Source: Helicobacteraceae bacterium | GTDB taxonomy: Bacteria > Campylobacterota > Campylobacteria > Campylobacterales > Sulfurimonadaceae | Assembly: GCA_013138865.1 (NCBI GenBank) | Contig: WTBY01000017.1 | Location: forward strand, 62,001 to 126,000 | DNA: 64,000 nucleotides | Reading direction: 5' to 3' | Part shown: in pieces, positions 35,263 through 44,457 of the stretch | Layout: every line of letters begins with the position of its first letter | Numbering within the stretch: position 1 is the first letter of the stretch | Notes under the pieces: model-generated | What the model was told of the DNA's origin: nothing | The model's database searches: none | The model's input: the letters and a program-made list of their open reading frames with translations, nothing else | Position numbers and translations under genes: made by a program

Positions 35263-35365
35263 AAACTCAATTAGTAGCCAATGGCTACAATTATAGTTTA
35301 CTTAACTTCCAATCTTTGATTGTGAAGTTACCTTCATCTTTACTCTTTCGCTTTTGCGATCGAGT
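35263..35365. repeat. Chain of three hairpins (repeat family, locus 3)
   Basis: First hairpin 35263-35299: AAACT...TAGCC-aat-GGCTA...AGTTT, close to unit A of the 4.6-kb cluster. Second 35304-35329: AACTTC-CAATC-ttt-GATTG-t-GAAGTT. Third 35342-35365: ACTC...CGC-tttt-GCG...GAGT. The rest of the 331-base spacer to the GAF gene shows no gene up to the palindrome at 35555. The chain probably terminates rplM-rpsI. Confidence 0.6.
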
Positions 35366-35554
35366 AGGTTTTAAATCTTCTTTTATCTCAAAACTTCTTA
35401 AATTCTTAAAAACTATTATTGTTATAACAAAATTATTAAAAATCTAATGGGCTAATAAGTTTAGATTTGCTTTTTGAGAGCCTACTTTGATGTTTCTGTC
35501 GAGTGTCTAAGGGTGAATATCGTGTCGTCTTTTTTGAGTTAATGAAAAATTTAC

Positions 35555-35579
35555 ATTATCATAATTAATTTATGATAAT
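35555..35579. promoter_or_regulatory. Palindromic operator over the GAF-gene promoter
   Basis: Perfect 10-bp arms ATTATCATAA and TTATGATAAT with a five-base spacer. The right arm contains the likely -10 box (GATAAT), eight bases before the GAF-gene ATG. A dimeric repressor binding here would block that promoter. The binding protein is unknown. Confidence 0.5.
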
Positions 35580-35587
35580 ATTAGAGC

Positions 35588-36079
35588 ATGACTTATACAC
35601 AAAAACTTATAGAAGTTGAAAAACTAAAAGATTATTTAAAAAGTTGTTCTACTGAATGTACAGATATTTATGAAGTGCTAACAACTTCTGCTAGAGATAT
35701 TTCTAGCTCAGAGCGCGCATCAATTTACTTTTACAATAAAGAGAATAACTCACTTGAAACATATATAGCTCAAGGACTCTCTATTAAAATTCAAGTACAT
35801 GCAAATGAAAGCTTAGCTGGACTTTGTGCTACTTCCAAAAAACCCGTATTAGAAAATGATGTTGATGTCTCTTCTCATTTTAACTCTAGTGTTGATCTTG
35901 AGAATGGATTTGTAACTATTAATACCTTATGTATACCTATTCTAGATTTTCATGATAATATTTTAGGAGTTTTGCAAGTTTTAAATAAACTTCCAGATGG
36001 TTATAGTGAAACAGATGAAGAAATTATAGTAGATATTGCTAACTCAGTTGCTGAGTTTATAGCTAGAACTTCAAAATAG
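35588..36079 (+). CDS. GAF-domain protein
   Basis: The 163-residue protein is nearly all one GAF domain: LKSCSTECTDIYEVLTTSAR, SERASIYFYNKENNSLET, ESLAGLCATSKKPVLENDV, INTLCIPILDFHDNILGVLQ and VLNKLPDGYSETDEE. There is no output domain, so it probably senses a small ligand and acts through a partner. It is a single-gene unit with a palindromic operator in its promoter and a bidirectional terminator shared with rplT. Partner unknown. Confidence 0.83.
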   Translation: MTYTQKLIEVEKLKDYLKSCSTECTDIYEVLTTSARDISSSERASIYFYNKENNSLETYIAQGLSIKIQVHANESLAGLCATSKKPVLENDVDVSSHFNSSVDLENGFVTINTLCIPILDFHDNILGVLQVLNKLPDGYSETDEEIIVDIANSVAEFIARTSK

Positions 36080-36096
36080 TGATACTATTTTAAAAG

Positions 36097-36122
36097 TTTA
36101 ATAGGACAAGAGTCCTATTAAA
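36097..36122. terminator. Bidirectional terminator between the GAF gene and rplT
   Basis: Perfect 11-bp stem TTTAATAGGAC / GTCCTATTAAA with a four-base loop lies between convergent genes, directly against the rplT stop. The A- and T-rich flanks give U-rich tails in both directions. Confidence 0.75.
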
Positions 36123-36476
36123 TTAAAGTGCTGCTTTTGCTTGTGTAACGATGCTAGCAAATGCTGTTGCATCATTCATAGCTAAATCAGCTAAAATTTT
36201 ACGATCTAATTCAATTCCGGCTTTATTTAAACCATTCATGAATACAGAGTAGCTCATGCCATTTAAACGACAAGCTGCATTAATACGGATGATCCATAAT
36301 TTACGGAACTCACGTTTTTTCTGCTTACGATCACGGTATGCGTATACCATACTGTGTTCAATTTGTTCTTTCGCTTTACGGAAGTGTTTTCTACGACCTT
36401 GGAAGAAACCTTTTGCTTGTTTTAATACTTTCTTGTGTCTTCTTCTACGAACGACACCAGTTTTTACTCTTGGCAT
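36123..36476 (-). CDS. rplT: 50S ribosomal protein L20
   Basis: The 117-residue protein has the L20 pattern: [57 protein letters not shown] and [13 protein letters not shown]. It is an assembly-initiating large-subunit protein and in other bacteria represses its own operon. Last gene of thrS-infC-rpmI-rplT. Confidence 0.99.
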   Translation of the reverse strand: MPRVKTGVVRRRRHKKVLKQAKGFFQGRRKHFRKAKEQIEHSMVYAYRDRKQKKREFRKLWIIRINAACRLNGMSYSVFMNGLNKAGIELDRKILADLAMNDATAFASIVTQAKAAL

Positions 36477-36576
36477 TTTTTTCCTTTTCTTTACCGTTTT
36501 ACTTTAAAAGTTTACGGTGTCACTTTGTGACTTGCCCATATATTAGTATGGGGAATTTTAAATTAACTTAGTTTTA

Positions 36577-36768
36577 CTAGTTAATCATCGCTTTTATATT
36601 CTTTGCATCCGCTTTAGACACAACTTTAGACGTATTTTGATCACGTCTTTGTCCTGCATCTTGTTTTGTTAAGATGTGTGAACGAAACGCTGTTCCACGC
36701 TTGATTGAACCATTTTTCTTAACTTTAAAACGCTTAACTGCGCCTTTAACTGATTTCATTTTTGGCAT
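36577..36768 (-). CDS. rpmI: 50S ribosomal protein L35
   Basis: The 63-residue protein matches L35: [35 protein letters not shown] and [21 protein letters not shown] lies before the ATG. It is separated from infC by 125 bases with a hairpin and from rplT by 100 bases, the usual order. Confidence 0.98.
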   Translation of the reverse strand: MPKMKSVKGAVKRFKVKKNGSIKRGTAFRSHILTKQDAGQRRDQNTSKVVSKADAKNIKAMIN

Positions 36769-36854
36769 AAACTGACTCCTCTCGTAAAAATTAGGAACCG
36801 AATTATAGCTTAATAATAGAAAAAAAACAATAGTATGTTTTTTTGAAATTGAGG

Positions 36855-36881
36855 AGTCTAAATAAGCAAGTTATTTAGACT
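36855..36881 (-). promoter_or_regulatory. Hairpin in the infC-rpmI spacer
   Basis: Perfect 11-bp arms AGTCTAAATAA and TTATTTAGACT with a five-base loop lie 13 bases after the infC stop. No U-run follows on the minus strand, so it is more likely a regulatory or partial-attenuation structure than a full terminator. In E. coli this spacer is where L20 acts; whether that holds here is inference. Confidence 0.45.
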
Positions 36882-36893
36882 ATTTTTGAGGGG

Positions 36894-37430
36894 TTATTTT
36901 TTTAAAACTTCTTTTTTGATAGGTAAAACCATCATGTTATAGTAACGTCCTTCAAAACGAGGAGACTTATCCATAACACCAACGTCTTCAACCATTGGCC
37001 ATACACGTAAAAGAACTTCACGCCCAGCTTCAGGATGAGCCATTTCACGTCCTCTTAAGAATACACGGAACTTAACATGTTTTCCAGCTTCTAAAAACTC
37101 ACGTGCATGTTTAATTTTATAGCTAATATCGTTATCAGCAATTTTAACAGATAGTTTGATCTCTTTTATTTCGATCTTAACTTGATTTTTCTTCTGCTCT
37201 TTTTTCTTCTTCTCTTCTTGATATTTAAACTTACCATAGTCCATAATCTTTGCAACTGGTGGTTTAGCATCTGGAGACATAAGAACTAAATCTAAATTTA
37301 ACTCATTCGCTTTTGTCATAGCATCATCAAATGAAACTACACCTAATGGCTCTGCGCCATCAACTAAACATCTTAATTCATCCGCACGGATGTCGTCATT
37401 CATTATTACGCTATCTTTTCTTTTGCTCAA
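36894..37430 (-). CDS. infC: Translation initiation factor IF-3
   Basis: The 178-residue protein has IF-3 N-domain [40 protein letters not shown] and C-domain [18 protein letters not shown]. The start is a TTG at 37430 that overlaps the thrS stop (TTGA), with GAGG about seven bases upstream. An internal ATG at codon 10 (MNDDIR) has no ribosome site but would still give a full domain. A non-AUG start is known for infC in E. coli, where IF-3 limits its own synthesis. Confidence 0.97.
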   Translation of the reverse strand: MSKRKDSVIMNDDIRADELRCLVDGAEPLGVVSFDDAMTKANELNLDLVLMSPDAKPPVAKIMDYGKFKYQEEKKKKEQKKNQVKIEIKEIKLSVKIADNDISYKIKHAREFLEAGKHVKFRVFLRGREMAHPEAGREVLLRVWPMVEDVGVMDKSPRFEGRYYNMMVLPIKKEVLKK

Positions 37431-39235
37431 AAATTTACCTCATTTATTTTTTGTTGAATGTATTCTAAGAATTCACTCTCACTTTTATTATATTGCTCTC
37501 TTGTTCTACGATCACGAACTGCGATCGTTTTGTTAGCAACTTCCTCGTCACCCAAAATAATTAACATAGGAGTTCTAGCTTTTTCAGCAGTTCTAATACG
37601 TTTATTTAGTGACTCATTCTTATCGTATATAGCAAAATCTGCTCCAAGATCGATAAGTTTTGCAGCTAATTCCTTAGCATACTCATGGTGAGCTTCGGCA
37701 ATAGGTACGATCGCAACTTGCGTTGGAGCTATAAACATTGGAAATTCACCAGCATAATGTTCTGTTAATATACCAATAAAACGCTCAAATGAACCTAAAA
37801 TTGCTCTATGAATCATAACTGGAGCTAATTTATCATTATCTTCAGTGTTGTACTCTAGCTCAAAACGCTCAGGAAGATTGAAGTCTAACTGAATAGTTCC
37901 ACACTGCCACTCACGTCCGATCGCATCCGTGATCTTAATATCAATTTTTGGACCATAAAAAGCTCCACCACCCTCATCTATTCCATAAGGTAGGTTGTTT
38001 TTATCCATTGCATTTTTAAGAGCTTGTGTTGAGATATCCCAAACTTCATCGTTTCCAACAGCTTTTTCAGGTTTAGTTGAAACCATCATAGTGTAGTTAA
38101 ACTCAAAAGTTGACATAATTTTATCAACAAAATCGACAACTTCTATAATCTGCTCTTCAATCTGATCAGGACGACAGAAAATGTGTGCATCATCTTGAGT
38201 AAACTCACGAACTCGAAAAAGTCCATGAAGTGCACCAGCCATTTCATGACGATGAACAACTCCATACTCAAAATATTTAAGCGGTAGATCGCGATAAGAG
38301 TGAAGATCATCTTCATAAACTTTAATATGACCAACACAGTTCATAGGTTTTACGCCATACTCTTGCTCGTCAATTTCAGTAAAATACATATTTTCACCGT
38401 AGTTTTGATAGTGCCCACTTGTTTGCCACAGAGATGACTTTAGAATCTCTGGACCACGAACTGGTTCATAACCACGTTTTCTATGTGCTTTATAAAGAAG
38501 TTGCTCTAAACGGCTTCTAAGTCTTGCTCCATTTGGTAACCAGATCGGAAGTCCTGCTCCAACCTCTTCACGAAATGTAAAAAGCTTCATCTCATTACCA
38601 ATTTTTCTATGATCACGTTTTTCAGCTTGAACTATCATCTCTAAGTGAGCTTTTAAGCTCTCTTTGTCAGCAAATGCAATCCCGTAAATACGAGTTAGCA
38701 TCTCATTCTTAGAGTCACCACCAAGGTATGCCCCAGCAATTTTTGTAAGTTTAAAAAAGCGTAACATCTTAGTATTAGGTAGGTGTGGACCACGACATAG
38801 ATCTTCAAAGTTTCCTTGCTTATATATAGAAACTGTGTTTGAAGGTATACGCTCCATAACTGCTAACTTTAAATAATCATCTGCGAACTTAGCTTTAGCT
38901 TCATCCATTGTGATCTCATACTTTGTGATCTCGTCTTTTTTCTTAGCAAGAGATAGCATTTTTTTCTCTATAACTTTTAGATCCGCTTCACCTAATGACT
39001 CATTAATTTTAAAGTCATAGTAAAAACCCTCTTTTACAGTTGGTCCTACATAGAAAAGTGCTTCTGGGTGTAACTCTTTGATCGCTTGTGCCATTAAATG
39101 TGCACAGGAGTGACGAATTATGTCAAGTGATTCAGGTGAGTTATCATAACCTATCTCCTCTCCAGTAACACCTAACTCTTTAGCTGTTTGAAGATCAATA
39201 ATTTCATCATTATGCTTTATCGCAATTGGTTCCAT
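37427..39235 (-). CDS. thrS: Threonyl-tRNA synthetase
   Basis: The 602-residue class II synthetase has a TGS-like start, the editing-domain [11 protein letters not shown] near residue 42, and the catalytic core: [10 protein letters not shown]-type zinc site, [20 protein letters not shown] plus [33 protein letters not shown] and [20 protein letters not shown]. The C-terminal anticodon domain is present. It heads the infC-rpmI-rplT operon. AGGAA precedes the ATG. It is somewhat shorter than E. coli ThrRS in the N-terminus. Confidence 0.98.
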   Translation of the reverse strand: MEPIAIKHNDEIIDLQTAKELGVTGEEIGYDNSPESLDIIRHSCAHLMAQAIKELHPEALFYVGPTVKEGFYYDFKINESLGEADLKVIEKKMLSLAKKKDEITKYEITMDEAKAKFADDYLKLAVMERIPSNTVSIYKQGNFEDLCRGPHLPNTKMLRFFKLTKIAGAYLGGDSKNEMLTRIYGIAFADKESLKAHLEMIVQAEKRDHRKIGNEMKLFTFREEVGAGLPIWLPNGARLRSRLEQLLYKAHRKRGYEPVRGPEILKSSLWQTSGHYQNYGENMYFTEIDEQEYGVKPMNCVGHIKVYEDDLHSYRDLPLKYFEYGVVHRHEMAGALHGLFRVREFTQDDAHIFCRPDQIEEQIIEVVDFVDKIMSTFEFNYTMMVSTKPEKAVGNDEVWDISTQALKNAMDKNNLPYGIDEGGGAFYGPKIDIKITDAIGREWQCGTIQLDFNLPERFELEYNTEDNDKLAPVMIHRAILGSFERFIGILTEHYAGEFPMFIAPTQVAIVPIAEAHHEYAKELAAKLIDLGADFAIYDKNESLNKRIRTAEKARTPMLIILGDEEVANKTIAVRDRRTREQYNKSESEFLEYIQQKINEVNF

Positions 39236-39240
39236 ACTCT

Positions 39241-39307
39241 TTTATATTCCTAATATAATTAAAATTTTGCTATATTACCTAAATTATACTTTGAAACGAG
39301 AATCAGA
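39241..39307. promoter_or_regulatory. Divergent promoters for thrS and cca
   Basis: The 72-base spacer holds TATACT on the plus strand 18 bases before the cca ATG, and overlapping TATAAT on the minus strand facing thrS. Both are AT-rich without clear -35 boxes. AGGAA lies before the thrS start. No T-box or other riboswitch is visible. Confidence 0.5.
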
Positions 39308-40420
39308 ATGATTAAAATACCTAATATAGTAAATAAAGTTGCAGTACATCTAAATAAGTTTAATTTTGATACTGTTATTGTTGGTGGATATATTCGAGAT
39401 CAGCTACTAGGATTTGACTCAAAAGATATTGATATAGAGGTTTACAATGTAAGCTCTTTCAATGAACTAAAAAAAAGTCTAAGCATATTTGGCGATATAA
39501 ATGAAGTGGGTAAAAAATTTGGTGTTTTAAAACTAAAGATAGGTGAACTTGATCTAGATTTTTCACTACCTAGAACTGAAAGAAAAGTCGGTCTAACGCA
39601 CAGTGAATTTGAGGTTACTACTCACACAAAAATAACATTTAAAGAGGCTTCTAAAAGACGTGACTTTACCATAAACTCTATGGGGTATAACATAATTACT
39701 AAAGAGTTTTTAGATCCATTTAATGGTAATGCTGACCTTCAGAGTAAGAGTTTAAAGTATGTAAATGAAAATACATTCAAAGAGGATCCTCTACGTATTT
39801 TAAGAGCAATGCAATTTTGTGCTAGGTTTGATTTTGTATGCGATAGCAAACTTATGGATACTTGTAAAACTATGGTAGAAGATGGTGAGCTAAAACACAT
39901 TTCAAAAGAACGTATATTTTTAGAGTTTGAAAAACTATTTTTAAAAGCTTCTAAGCCATCTATAGGTATTGAAATATTACGAGATATGAATGGGTTTGAT
40001 CACTTTAGTGAACTTAAAACTTTAAGTAAAAGTGAGCTAAACAGATCTTTAAAAACTTTAGATGAACTATGTAGTTACAAGAGTGATGATAAACTTTTCT
40101 TAATGTTTACTATGCTCTCTTATGAACTAAAAAATATTCAATTAATCAACTCTTTTTTAAATCATTTTGTCGATGGTAAAAAGTTATATAAAAAAGTAAG
40201 TAAAAATATTACTTTCTATAAAGAACTAAACTCTTTGGAGCTTTTAGTAAATAGACCAAAACCTTTTATTCAAGGAAGAGATCTTATAGCAGTTGGTATG
40301 AAGCCATCAGAAGAATTTGCTGTATTTCTAGATAAACTCTATATTAAACAGCTAAAAGGTGAGTTTAATACAAAAGAAGAAGCTATTAAATATTTATCTT
40401 CTCTTCAACTTAGCAATTAA
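39308..40420 (+). CDS. cca: CCA tRNA nucleotidyltransferase / poly(A) polymerase family
   Basis: The 370-residue protein has the nucleotidyltransferase signatures VIVGGYIRDQLLGFDSKDID (around 24-43), with catalytic Asp in DIDIE, then FDSLP-like LDFSLPRTERK, KRRDFTINSMGYN and DPLRILRAMQFCARF. These match the class II CCA-adding and PcnB family. It most likely adds CCA to tRNA 3' ends. It is divergent from thrS and converges with addB, overlapping it by four bases. Confidence 0.9.
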   Translation: MIKIPNIVNKVAVHLNKFNFDTVIVGGYIRDQLLGFDSKDIDIEVYNVSSFNELKKSLSIFGDINEVGKKFGVLKLKIGELDLDFSLPRTERKVGLTHSEFEVTTHTKITFKEASKRRDFTINSMGYNIITKEFLDPFNGNADLQSKSLKYVNENTFKEDPLRILRAMQFCARFDFVCDSKLMDTCKTMVEDGELKHISKERIFLEFEKLFLKASKPSIGIEILRDMNGFDHFSELKTLSKSELNRSLKTLDELCSYKSDDKLFLMFTMLSYELKNIQLINSFLNHFVDGKKLYKKVSKNITFYKELNSLELLVNRPKPFIQGRDLIAVGMKPSEEFAVFLDKLYIKQLKGEFNTKEEAIKYLSSLQLSN

Positions 40421-42753
40421 AATGCTCTTTGACAAAGATACGTAAACTCACAAAAAGAGCAACTATTTAAATCTTCACATTTTGACCATTTAAATATTTT
40501 AGTCTGGCTTAACTCATTTAAATGCTTTTGGAGTCTCTCTAGTTTTAGTTCAAAGAACTCTTCATTTATTACTCTTCCACTACGAAGATCATAAAAAGAG
40601 ACACTATTAACTTTAGCTAAAGTAGAAGCAAGTAAATAGTAAAACTCTAATTGAAAGTCAGTTGCATCTTCAACCTTTTTTTCACTATAAAGAGTGAAAT
40701 TTCCACTCTTGTAATCAAGTATTTCTAAAGTATCATTTTTAATATCAATACGATCTATGTTACCAAAAAGATCCATCTCTTGAAACTTACATTTAAGTGA
40801 TTTTTCACAATGAAGCACTTTAGCACCGCTACTAAAACGCTCAATCTCATTTGCAAAAAATGGTGTAAGTCTTTTTGCCCATAAATGTACTTGAAATCTT
40901 TCTAATGGGTTATTTGCACTTTGTGCCTCTAACTCTTTTAAAACTTCATAACGCAGATCTTCTACACTACTGAATGACTCTTTTTTAGTATATACATTTT
41001 GAAGTGCTAAGTGCAGTGTATTACCTACTTGCCACTCATCTGGTATATCTTTTAACATTTCATGATCATGAAGTTTCTTAATATACTTATAGTAATATTT
41101 TCGTTTACAAGTTAGGTATATTTTAAGTGCTGACGCAGAGAGAGGACGTGAACTGAAATCGTACTCACTTTCAATCTCTTCACTTAAGTATTTTTTTTGC
41201 TCTGAAGCGGTTAATAAAATATTTGAGTATTCACTTTCATCTTCTACTTTCGTGTAAATAAGTGAAAGTTGCGAAATAAACCTTGAGGCCCTCTTTTGGC
41301 TAGACTCTACAAAAGAGATTGCAACGCGATCAGACCTTGAAAATAGTAAATAGTAGTAGTGTTTTTGTAAATTTGCTCGATCGTCTAATGTAGGTAAAGA
41401 AGCTTTGTAGCGAATATCCGAATTTAAGAACATATCTTTATCACTTTTACGTGGAACTATATCTTCATTAAAATCTACGATCACTATGGCTTTATATTTA
41501 ATTGATCGTGTCTCCAAAAGGCCTATAACAGAAATTTCACCACCTCTTACATCATCACAAGCTCGCATCGCTACTCTATTTAAGAATAGATGTATTAACG
41601 ACTTTGTAGTAGCGCTGTTTAAAATTATAAATATATGTTTAAACCTAAATAGCTCTTGTTTTAGTATACCCTGTACTTCATTTGATGGTTCATCATTTAT
41701 AAAACTCTCTATCAGTTCTTTAAAAGCTATTTCATCTATTACTTTTAAATAACTTTTTTTTAAAAGTTCATAATTTTCACTCATATATCTTTTAGCTCTA
41801 TCTCTATTTTGAACAGTTGAATTCTCTTCAACGTCACAGAATGCTCTTAGTTGTTGATATACAAATGACTCTCTTAATGATATACCCATAGCAAAGTTAA
41901 AGTTATTTTCAGTGTCAAACTCTCTTAAAAAAGCAGTTATACTCTCATCAGGAACTACTATGGCTATATCTTTAGGCTCTATACCATCTTTTATAAACTG
42001 ATATACTTTTTGTTTTATAAAAGCTATTTGTAGAACTCTTTCACTAAATGAGACTACTTCTATATTTTCATTAATATTTAATTTTTTCTCATTTATAAGT
42101 ATCTTTTTTTCTAAATCTATTTCGTACTCATAATTTAGTTTAAATTCACTCTCTTCAACTTTTAATTTTTCAACTAACTTAGTGTTATATTTACTTGTTG
42201 AAAAGTGTATTTTTACTTTTACTAATGAGCTACACTCTTTTAAAATTTTTAACTCGAAGTTTGTTAAATAACCATCAAGCTCTAAATTAATCTTCTCTAA
42301 TGAACTAATATATTCATTATTTAGCTTATACTTTTTAGGTATGAAAATTGGATCAATAACTTTTTTTTCATCAAGTAGTGTGTTGTATCTATTGTATAGC
42401 TCTATTAATATATCAATATGTTCACTGTACTGTGCATATGTGTCAGCTAAATTAAGTGACTCTATTTCAACTAACTCACCACTTAGCTCTTCAAAAAATT
42501 TAAAAATATAGTTAGAATTTTGCATAAAAGTAAAGAAATTACGCTCTATATTTAATAAAGCAAATCCATCAAAATCTGAAGCTTCTAAAAGTAGTTGAAT
42601 TCTACTCTCAGCATCAACCTTACTGAAACCATCAACTACAATAGCTCGTTGCAGAAACTCACTCATAGTTATTAATTGTGGAAGAAATTTATTTTCGTCT
42701 TGAAGTTCTAAAACTCTAAAGCGTATTGCTCTAGATGTTGGAAGTATTGTCAT
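40417..42753 (-). CDS. addB: AddB-like helicase-nuclease subunit
   Basis: The 778-residue protein has a degenerate N-terminal helicase part (no Walker A; MTILPTSRAIRFR at the start) and a C-terminal PD-(D/E)XK nuclease: YLTCKRKYYYKYIKK near 547, DTLEILDYKSGNF near 679 and SCSFCEFTYLCQ near 764. The Cys of LTCKRK plus C-x2-C-x5-C form the iron-sulfur site known from AddB. It should pair with AddA for break resection. The gene lies ten bases behind fixH at the end of the cbb3 oxidase locus, as I recall for C. jejuni. AT content is high and CGATCG sites fewer than in addA. Confidence 0.88.
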   Translation of the reverse strand: MTILPTSRAIRFRVLELQDENKFLPQLITMSEFLQRAIVVDGFSKVDAESRIQLLLEASDFDGFALLNIERNFFTFMQNSNYIFKFFEELSGELVEIESLNLADTYAQYSEHIDILIELYNRYNTLLDEKKVIDPIFIPKKYKLNNEYISSLEKINLELDGYLTNFELKILKECSSLVKVKIHFSTSKYNTKLVEKLKVEESEFKLNYEYEIDLEKKILINEKKLNINENIEVVSFSERVLQIAFIKQKVYQFIKDGIEPKDIAIVVPDESITAFLREFDTENNFNFAMGISLRESFVYQQLRAFCDVEENSTVQNRDRAKRYMSENYELLKKSYLKVIDEIAFKELIESFINDEPSNEVQGILKQELFRFKHIFIILNSATTKSLIHLFLNRVAMRACDDVRGGEISVIGLLETRSIKYKAIVIVDFNEDIVPRKSDKDMFLNSDIRYKASLPTLDDRANLQKHYYYLLFSRSDRVAISFVESSQKRASRFISQLSLIYTKVEDESEYSNILLTASEQKKYLSEEIESEYDFSSRPLSASALKIYLTCKRKYYYKYIKKLHDHEMLKDIPDEWQVGNTLHLALQNVYTKKESFSSVEDLRYEVLKELEAQSANNPLERFQVHLWAKRLTPFFANEIERFSSGAKVLHCEKSLKCKFQEMDLFGNIDRIDIKNDTLEILDYKSGNFTLYSEKKVEDATDFQLEFYYLLASTLAKVNSVSFYDLRSGRVINEEFFELKLERLQKHLNELSQTKIFKWSKCEDLNSCSFCEFTYLCQRAF

Positions 42754-42762
42754 GTTAAAAGA

Positions 42763-43272
42763 CTAAAATCTTTTAATCTTATTGTTTCTAGTGTCTACTT
42801 TTAAAAAGTAGTGTAGAGTTGCTTTATTCGCTGATATAACTGCTGATATATCCCATCTACCCTCAAGTGGTAACTCTACTCTCTTAAATGTGTAAATACC
42901 ATTCTCAACTGTTGGTTTAGCTAAAATAATATCATTTTTATCATTATCAGGTCTAGTGAGCTTTACTTCTAAGTTTGCATCATTAAATGATCTACCGTCT
43001 TTAGTTGTTATTTTGTAAATAAGTACAGTATTATCTTTTTTAAAAGATTGAGTTTTATATTTAACATCATATAGTTTGTTAAATGCAATTTCACTCATTA
43101 AAATTTTGTTTACATCACGATCGGCGTCATGATAGTTACGATTATATACATCACTTAGTTCTACTGGGTGTTGAAGCGCAAAGTAGATCGTATAAGCACA
43201 TGCGAACACTACACTTACTATAGATATCCCTATAGCATAAGGCCAAAATGTTTTTTTACTACTCTTGTTCAT
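42763..43272 (-). CDS. FixH-family membrane protein
   Basis: The true start is most likely the ATG at 43272 (MNKSSKKTFWPYAIG) with AAGG eight bases upstream, giving 169 residues. Longer in-frame versions would run back through the preceding gene. One membrane segment (about 10-30) is followed by a periplasmic domain: HPVELSDVYNRNYHDADRDV, ITTKDGRSFNDANLEVKLTR and VELPLEGRWDISAVIS. This is the FixH/CcoH-type pattern, linked to cbb3 oxidase assembly or copper delivery. Overlaps the upstream gene by 14 bases. Confidence 0.78.
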   Translation of the reverse strand: MNKSSKKTFWPYAIGISIVSVVFACAYTIYFALQHPVELSDVYNRNYHDADRDVNKILMSEIAFNKLYDVKYKTQSFKKDNTVLIYKITTKDGRSFNDANLEVKLTRPDNDKNDIILAKPTVENGIYTFKRVELPLEGRWDISAVISANKATLHYFLKVDTRNNKIKRF

Positions 43273-43954
43273 TTTTTTTACCTTTTTTTTGAAATTTTCC
43301 ACGTATATATTTAAATAAGAATAGAAGAAGAATACTATAAAATACAACTCTTAAAATATTAATCATTATTTGATTTATATTCTCTGGTACACTCTCTAAT
43401 TCAATACCTTTGCTAGTTGCAATTTGAGATGCTAGGTCTAAATAACCATTATACATAGCAGCTTGATATTTTTTTACTATTTCAGTACCTTTAGCTCTTT
43501 GAGCTATAAGAGGGATTATACTTCCACCGCTATTACTAAGTGCCTCTTTTACATCGTCAAAACTTTTCGTAAAAATGATTGCAGTCATTAGTGCTGACGC
43601 CATTGATGTATGTGGACTTAAAATTTGTGCTTTATTAAAATCATTATATAGTTCCGTTGGTCTGGCTATGATTTCTATTTTTTTATCTAACTCAACCATA
43701 GTTAAAAGTACTGCTGGTTGCTTAAGATCTTTCATTACCTCTTTTTCATAATCACTAACAGTCTGCCCAGCTTTAAGCTCTCTTGTCATAATCATATAAA
43801 GATGAATACCAGTTTTTTCAAATAACTCTTGACCAACTATTTCAACATCAGCACTGAAAATTTCATTTTTAGCTACATCATCTTTATATAAATAAGCTGC
43901 ATTCAGTGTGAGTGTGAAAAATAGTGTAAGAAGAAATATGTAATTAAGTCTCAT
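43259..43954 (-). CDS. TPM-like membrane protein of the cbb3 locus
   Basis: The 231-residue protein has a signal peptide (cleavage after LTLNA), an extracytoplasmic domain with VEIVGQELFEKTGIHLYMIM and PAVLLTMVELDKKIEIIARP that resembles TPM domains, and one C-terminal membrane segment (about 200-218) with a basic tail. It probably sits in the inner membrane facing the periplasm. The gene lies between the cco genes and fixH, where C. jejuni also has uncharacterised periplasmic proteins. The role in oxidase assembly is inferred from position only. Confidence 0.6.
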   Translation of the reverse strand: MRLNYIFLLTLFFTLTLNAAYLYKDDVAKNEIFSADVEIVGQELFEKTGIHLYMIMTRELKAGQTVSDYEKEVMKDLKQPAVLLTMVELDKKIEIIARPTELYNDFNKAQILSPHTSMASALMTAIIFTKSFDDVKEALSNSGGSIIPLIAQRAKGTEIVKKYQAAMYNGYLDLASQIATSKGIELESVPENINQIMINILRVVFYSILLLFLFKYIRGKFQKKGKKNEQE

Positions 43955-44100
43955 TAAGTTGTTCCAATTCGTTAAATTTTATATCTATATTAAGTAAATA
44001 TAACTTAAGTGAATGATAAATATTTTGTATTGTATGTAAATATGACTTAAAATAAGTAGAATAGTTTGAAGTTGTTAAAAAAATAGTTTTTTGAAGTAAC

Positions 44101-44124
44101 TTTTAGAGGGTAAACCCTCTAAAA
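44101..44124 (-). terminator. Hairpin after the cco genes
   Basis: TTTTAGAGGGT / ACCCTCTAAAA with a two-base loop (11-bp stem, GC-rich core) lies 13 bases after the stop of the 31-residue ORF. It is a good stop or processing site separating ccoNOQP from the genes downstream. The tail on the minus strand is not a clean U-run. Confidence 0.6.
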
Positions 44125-44136
44125 AAATTGTTAACC

Positions 44137-44232
44137 TTACCCTATGTAAAGGTGGTTAGCAGTTAATACTGACCATAATGTAATTGCAGCACAAACAACT
44201 AGTGTAAGTGTAATAATCTGATTCATATTCAT
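44137..44232 (-). CDS. 31-residue single-span membrane protein in the cbb3 operon
   Basis: MNMNQIITLTLVVCAA then ITLWSVLTANHLYIG reads from an ATG nine bases after the DUF4006 gene. Its ribosome site AAGGA overlaps that gene's stop codon, and a hairpin follows its own stop. About 20 hydrophobic residues form one membrane helix. Position and size recall CcoM, the tiny extra subunit known from Pseudomonas cbb3 oxidase, but no sequence relation can be claimed. It is too short for most gene finders. Confidence 0.7.
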   Translation of the reverse strand: MNMNQIITLTLVVCAAITLWSVLTANHLYIG

Positions 44233-44241
44233 TATATGTCC

Positions 44242-44457
44242 TTATTGACCGACAACAACACGATGCGCAGCATTTTTCGTGCTGATCATCTTGATTGAAG
44301 TCTCATCTTTAATTTCGTAAAAATTCTGAGCATTAGCTTGTTGAACACCTAATCCCCATACAGTTAAGCCAGCCACAATACTTAGTAATAAAACAGTTGC
44401 TATAAGCATACCTGTAATACCACTTAGTGCGAAAATACTTCTGCTATCACTTTCCAT
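44242..44457 (-). CDS. DUF4006-like small membrane protein
   Basis: The 71-residue protein has one membrane helix (about 15-36, MLIATVLLLSIVAGLTVWGL) and a short polar C-terminus facing one side. I recognise it as the small DUF4006 protein that follows ccoP in Campylobacter. The start overlaps the ccoP stop (TAATG). It is probably an accessory or structural part of the oxidase; this is from position. Confidence 0.75.
   Translation of the reverse strand: MESDSRSIFALSGITGMLIATVLLLSIVAGLTVWGLGVQQANAQNFYEIKDETSIKMISTKNAAHRVVVGQ

Noticed and set aside
40417-42753. addB as part of a transferred or defence element because of its high AT content
   Set aside because: It has a normal partner gene (addA), the expected nuclease and iron-sulfur motifs and a position behind fixH that is shared with Campylobacter; it is a housekeeping repair gene.
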